A model generated the notes under the pieces. The model was not told the DNA's origin. It worked only from the letters and a program-made list of their open reading frames with translations, and searched no databases. A stretch of 13,886 nucleotides of DNA from CAZDXV01 sp964648705 (lineage in GTDB: Bacteria; Patescibacteriota; Minisyncoccia; Minisyncoccales; GWA2-38-27), in NCBI GenBank assembly GCA_964648705.1, contig CAZYOI010000015.1:1-13886 (forward strand). Direction: 5' to 3'. Of this stretch, positions 11,192-13,886 are shown in pieces. The stretch's first letter is position 1; every line of letters begins with the position of its first letter. The translations under genes were made by a program, and so were the position numbers.

Positions 11192-11555
11192 AAGAGCGAT
11201 TGTATATGGAATAGGTGGTTTTATGCTAGGCTTTGTATTAACTATTTTTATTTCTTTCCCTGTTGCAAAAACTGTAGAGATTTTCCCTTTTTTGTTAGGA
11301 GAAGAAAAGTCAGACATGAGATATTGTTTTCATACTAGCAAAAACCAAATGTCCTGTAGTGAAATTATACATTGTAGCGATGTTGAAATGAGAATAGATT
11401 GGATTTCTGCTGGAATGACTGTTGCGATACTCTTTGCAGTATTCGGTTTTTTTGAGGGAGATTTTTATTTCTCTAAAGAAGAAGTGGCTGTAGAAGAAAG
11501 GATAGAGAGAGAAGATCAGAAACCAAAAGAAGACGAAGAAAAGAATATGGAATAA
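11172..11555 (+). CDS. Small two-helix membrane protein, unknown function
   Basis: 127 aa. Membrane helices lie at about 9-31 and 75-94, separated by a ~40-residue loop with three cysteines (C52, C62, C68) that would face outside. The tail is highly charged and Glu/Lys-rich (KEEVAVEERIEREDQKPKEDEEKNME) and would be cytoplasmic. The start overlaps the end of the membrane regulator by 20 bp, so the two are translationally coupled and may work together, for example as a regulator and its membrane partner. I do not recognise the family. Confidence 0.75.
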   Translation: MRQKKIERAIVYGIGGFMLGFVLTIFISFPVAKTVEIFPFLLGEEKSDMRYCFHTSKNQMSCSEIIHCSDVEMRIDWISAGMTVAILFAVFGFFEGDFYFSKEEVAVEERIEREDQKPKEDEEKNME

Positions 11556-11674
11556 GAAATATAATAATTGCAATTGTGATAGCAAGAATAATTATACTTT
11601 TAAATTTAATTTCCCCCCTTGTTTTTTTGTTAGCTAACTTAGTATATTAGTTTGTAATAAATAAAATTAATAAT

Positions 11675-12364
11675 ATGGCTGATTTTAAACTAGATTATAA
11701 AGATTTAATTAAGGAAGCAAAATCCAAAATAGAGGAAGGATTTTCAAAGATGAATAATAGGATAGATAATCCGGCACCAATAGAAAGATATTTGGTCGTA
11801 GCTACTCTCAGAGCTGATAGATTAAGCGATAGTATAGTGACTTTGTGTGAAAATGGTTTTGGCAATGAAGCGTTAATTATCTTAAGAACTTTAATTGAAC
11901 ACTCTTTTAATATGCGGTGGATTATGGAAGATGATATCGAAAGTAGATTGAAGAAATATTTGTCAGACTTAGAAAATGTTTCAAAAAATATAAGTTTCGG
12001 TGGCGGCTGGTCAGGAAAAAGTTTGGATAAAAGAATGAAAGAAATTGGCTTTGTTGGTAGGGAGTATTACGATTATGTTGTTAAGTTGACCTACGCTTAT
12101 GCTCATGCTAATGCTTCGTCTCTTGATTGGGAAAAAGTAATAAAGGATAAGAGAATTAATTTACCTCAATCGTCTCAACCTATTTATGCCGTAGCATCAC
12201 AAATGTTAGGTCATGTTCTGAAAAGTTTAGAACTGTGTTTTGGGGAATTTTCTGGTTGCGCAGAGGATATTTGGGGGAAGATAAATGTTGACAAAAGTAG
12301 CATTAAAGAAAAGCTAGAAGAAATTAAAACGCAGTTTAAAGAAAGGAGAAAGATAAACGAATAG
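11675..12364 (+). CDS. DUF5677-like protein
   Basis: 229 aa soluble, mostly helical protein. The segment from IVTLCENGFGNEALIILRTLIEH to FNMRWIM (~54-84) is the recognisable core of the DUF5677-type family, whose biochemical role is not established as far as I know. R71-x4-H76 (RTLIEH) fits the R-x4-6-H pattern of HEPN-domain RNases, and a second conserved-looking patch is AYAHANASS (~141-149). An HEPN-like nuclease or toxin is possible, but one short motif is weak evidence. A 119 bp AT-rich gap with the palindrome GTTAGCTAAC (11629-11638) precedes it, so it may have its own promoter. The ATG at 11675 has no clear Shine-Dalgarno. It is flanked by small membrane proteins and unknowns. Confidence 0.7.
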   Translation: MADFKLDYKDLIKEAKSKIEEGFSKMNNRIDNPAPIERYLVVATLRADRLSDSIVTLCENGFGNEALIILRTLIEHSFNMRWIMEDDIESRLKKYLSDLENVSKNISFGGGWSGKSLDKRMKEIGFVGREYYDYVVKLTYAYAHANASSLDWEKVIKDKRINLPQSSQPIYAVASQMLGHVLKSLELCFGEFSGCAEDIWGKINVDKSSIKEKLEEIKTQFKERRKINE

Positions 12365-12494
12365 GAAAACTATGTTAGTTAAAGTATCAATTCTGGTCTT
12401 ACTAGATAGAAATATAATGGTTGTGTCTTTAGATTATGTTTCTAACATTGTTTAAGATGCGGATATTTGTTAATTTATTAAGAAAATCTGCAAA

Positions 12495-13139
12495 ATGTAT
12501 GAGTTTTTAGATAAAATTTTAAATAAAGAAAGAAAAGAATATAATAAACTAACCAAAGAGTCTTCTAGGGTTCTTTTTGATGAGATAAATACTATTAAAG
12601 AAAAAGAAATCAGAAAATTCTTTGAGATTGTTGTTGATGCCTCAGAGAGAGTTCTTAGGGCCCTCTTGTTTAAAATGGAATCTATTGATCTCAGAAAAGA
12701 ATTAAATCAAAAAAAATTTAATTGGTGGCTGAAAAAAGTTTTTTTAGTAATGATAGCTTATTCTTACTACTGTACCGTTTTAGTTAAAAAATGGTACAGA
12801 TCAGAGGATATTTATTATGGAGGCATATCTTATGAGGAGTGGTTTAATAAAGTGTTTGAATATTACAATCAGATTTTTGATGAGACTATCTCAAAGAAAG
12901 ATATAGATTATTATGCTGCGGGTTATAAAGAAGATGCTGAAACAGGTTATTCTGTGGTAGGAGACGAAGAAAGAGTTAATAAAACCTGTGAGAAAGATTG
13001 CTTAACAATTGGTTCGGAGTTACTTAAAGAAATTTGGCAAGGAGAAGACAAAAACAGGTCTTTAATTATCGGAGGAAGAATTTGGGAAGCTCATAAACAG
13101 TTGATAAGACCTTATCTTGAGAAAATAGCTAATGAATAA
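12495..13139 (+). CDS. Hypothetical protein
   Basis: 214 aa, unrecognised. It is Lys/Glu/Tyr-rich and mostly helical, with one moderately hydrophobic aromatic stretch (KVFLVMIAYSYYCTVLV, ~80-96) that may be buried or membrane-associated. The second half contains DIDYYAAGYKEDAETGYSVVGDEE and ends in a helix with RPYLEKIANE. There is no signal peptide and no catalytic motif that I can name. The next gene starts 2 bp after its stop, so it heads or belongs to a tight operon running to the window end. A 130 bp AT-rich gap separates it from the DUF5677-like gene. Confidence 0.7.
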   Translation: MYEFLDKILNKERKEYNKLTKESSRVLFDEINTIKEKEIRKFFEIVVDASERVLRALLFKMESIDLRKELNQKKFNWWLKKVFLVMIAYSYYCTVLVKKWYRSEDIYYGGISYEEWFNKVFEYYNQIFDETISKKDIDYYAAGYKEDAETGYSVVGDEERVNKTCEKDCLTIGSELLKEIWQGEDKNRSLIIGGRIWEAHKQLIRPYLEKIANE

Positions 13140-13141
13140 TT

Positions 13142-13633
13142 ATGGACGGCTTTCAAATTAAAATTACTGCTTCTATAGTAGCTTGGTATGGAGCAATTAT
13201 CGCATCTATTTTAGCTATTGTTGATATAGCTAATTTTTTAAGCGATAGAAAGAAGATTAAAATAAAGATTGATAAAGACGTAAGAATTTTCGGACCTCAT
13301 GGTTCTACTCCCTACAAAGAAAATACAAATTATGTTGCTGTAAGAATAATCAATGCAGGGCGCAGAAAAGTAATAATATCTACCGCAGGATTTTTCTTGC
13401 TTAACGGGCAGCATAGAGTTCCGGTGGATGTGTTAAAGAGTATACCTATCACTTTGCCTGAAGGTAAACGTAAAGATATCTTTGTAGAACAGGAAAAGAT
13501 AGATTTTTCAAAAGTTGATCATTTTTATGTGCAAGATGCTACAACAAAAACTTATAAAAAAAACATTGCAAATCACATCACACGATTTTTATGGCTAATT
13601 AGGAGGAGGAAAACAAAATATTATGAAAAATAA
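13142..13633 (+). CDS. Single-pass membrane protein with cytoplasmic beta domain
   Basis: 163 aa. One N-terminal membrane helix (~9-33) is followed by a basic stretch (SDRKKIKIKI), which favours a cytoplasmic C-terminal domain. That domain alternates strands in the pattern YVAVRIINAGRRKVIISTAGFFL...LPEGKRKDIFV..VDHFYVQDATTKTYKKN. This pattern occurs in many short bacterial hypothetical proteins with an immunoglobulin-like look. No function is known to me. It starts 2 bp after the preceding stop and overlaps the next gene by 11 bp, so it is part of a coupled operon. Confidence 0.75.
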   Translation: MDGFQIKITASIVAWYGAIIASILAIVDIANFLSDRKKIKIKIDKDVRIFGPHGSTPYKENTNYVAVRIINAGRRKVIISTAGFFLLNGQHRVPVDVLKSIPITLPEGKRKDIFVEQEKIDFSKVDHFYVQDATTKTYKKNIANHITRFLWLIRRRKTKYYEK

Positions 13634-13835
13634 AATTGGTAAAATTTTAAATTTTATATTACTTATAATAATCATCTTTGGATTAACCATCCCAATAACT
13701 TTCGGCTTAATGCTTTTCTTGTCAGGAGTTGGCATAAAAGAAGAGTTTGCTCGAATTATTGTTCGGTTTATAATGGGGACATTCTTGATTCTTTTTACGG
13801 GTTGGGCAATTTACAAATATATTTATAAGTTATGA
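13623..13835 (+). CDS. Small two-helix membrane protein
   Basis: 70 aa with two hydrophobic segments (about 7-30 and 44-65) and very short loops. A strong AGGAGGAGG ribosome binding site (~13601-13609) lies about 13 nt before the ATG, inside the previous gene. The stop overlaps the next ATG as ATGA. Unknown function; its size resembles holin-like or small accessory membrane subunits, but nothing specific supports that. Confidence 0.7.
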   Translation: MKNKIGKILNFILLIIIIFGLTIPITFGLMLFLSGVGIKEEFARIIVRFIMGTFLILFTGWAIYKYIYKL

Positions 13836-13886
13836 AAGAAAAAGATCCAAAGGAATGCCAAAATGAAATGGCGAGAGCATTTAAAG
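13832..13886 (+). CDS. Partial CDS running off the window
   Basis: Starts at an ATGA overlap with the preceding stop and encodes MKEKDPKECQNEMARAFK before the window ends. The overlap fits the tight operon spacing upstream. Too short to identify. Confidence 0.5.
   Translation, partial: MKEKDPKECQNEMARAFK

Noticed and set aside
12372..12455. 27-codon frame after the DUF5677-like gene, with AGGA 5 nt before its ATG
   Set aside because: Plausible spacing, but the peptide has no recognisable features and AT-rich gaps produce such frames often. Not strong enough to annotate.
1..13886. CRISPR array
   Set aside because: No regularly spaced direct repeats were seen. The repeats present are two pairs of inverted recombinase ends and protein-level repeats in the surface protein.

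Overview
The window looks like a chromosomal segment from a small-genome bacterium of the Candidate Phyla Radiation (Patescibacteria, perhaps a Parcubacteria-like lineage). The reasons are a very cysteine-rich surface protein with PKD-like domains, large serine recombinases lying against tRNA genes, tRNAs without encoded CCA, genes that seem leaderless, and many unplaceable small membrane proteins. TGA is used as a stop at several gene ends, so this is not one of the UGA-recoded CPR lineages. The taxonomic call is an inference from gene content.

Layout. (1) 30-671: tRNA-Glu followed by a 554 bp tRNA-anchored element (E1). E1 holds a broken serine recombinase, a tRNA-like RNA, a promoter-terminator unit for a ~63 nt RNA complementary to that tRNA-like RNA, and an outward-facing recombinase 3' end. 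(2) 668-7643: backbone with a surface protein, a lipoprotein, a membrane glycosyltransferase, and recG with tRNA-Arg(GCG) abutting its start codon. (3) 7682-8282: tRNA-Ser(GCT), a small STAS-like protein, and tRNA-Ser(UGA). (4) 8280-9969: a 1.6 kb tRNA-anchored element (E2) built like E1 but with a full-length large serine recombinase. (5) 9970-13886: a hairpin-rich gap, then a visibly AT-rich accessory block. The block holds an Xre-type regulator, a membrane-bound winged-helix regulator, several small membrane proteins, a DUF5677-like protein and unknowns. It runs off the window edge.

Main result. E1 and E2 carry different recombinase sequences but have the same unusual plan. At the left end the recombinase gene (minus strand) runs tail-first into the 3' end of a tRNA gene, and its last codons are antisense tRNA sequence. 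At the right end a second, plus-strand copy of the recombinase 3' end points outward and keeps a native-looking C-terminus (RDLL.../RDIL... then stop). The two copies form inverted repeats: 91 bp with 8 mismatches by eye in E2, 31 bp with 2 mismatches in E1. In both elements homology stops at the same tetranucleotide, CCGC/GCGG, which on the tRNA side is the tRNA 3' terminus (CC, discriminator G, C). Inverting E2 between these tetranucleotides would, in frame, replace the tRNA-derived tail of the recombinase with the native tail. I infer a recombinase that uses its own 3' coding end as attachment site and tRNA 3' ends as targets, possibly giving an invertible, self-editing module. E1 would be an internally deleted relative that also carries a tRNA-like/antisense RNA pair.
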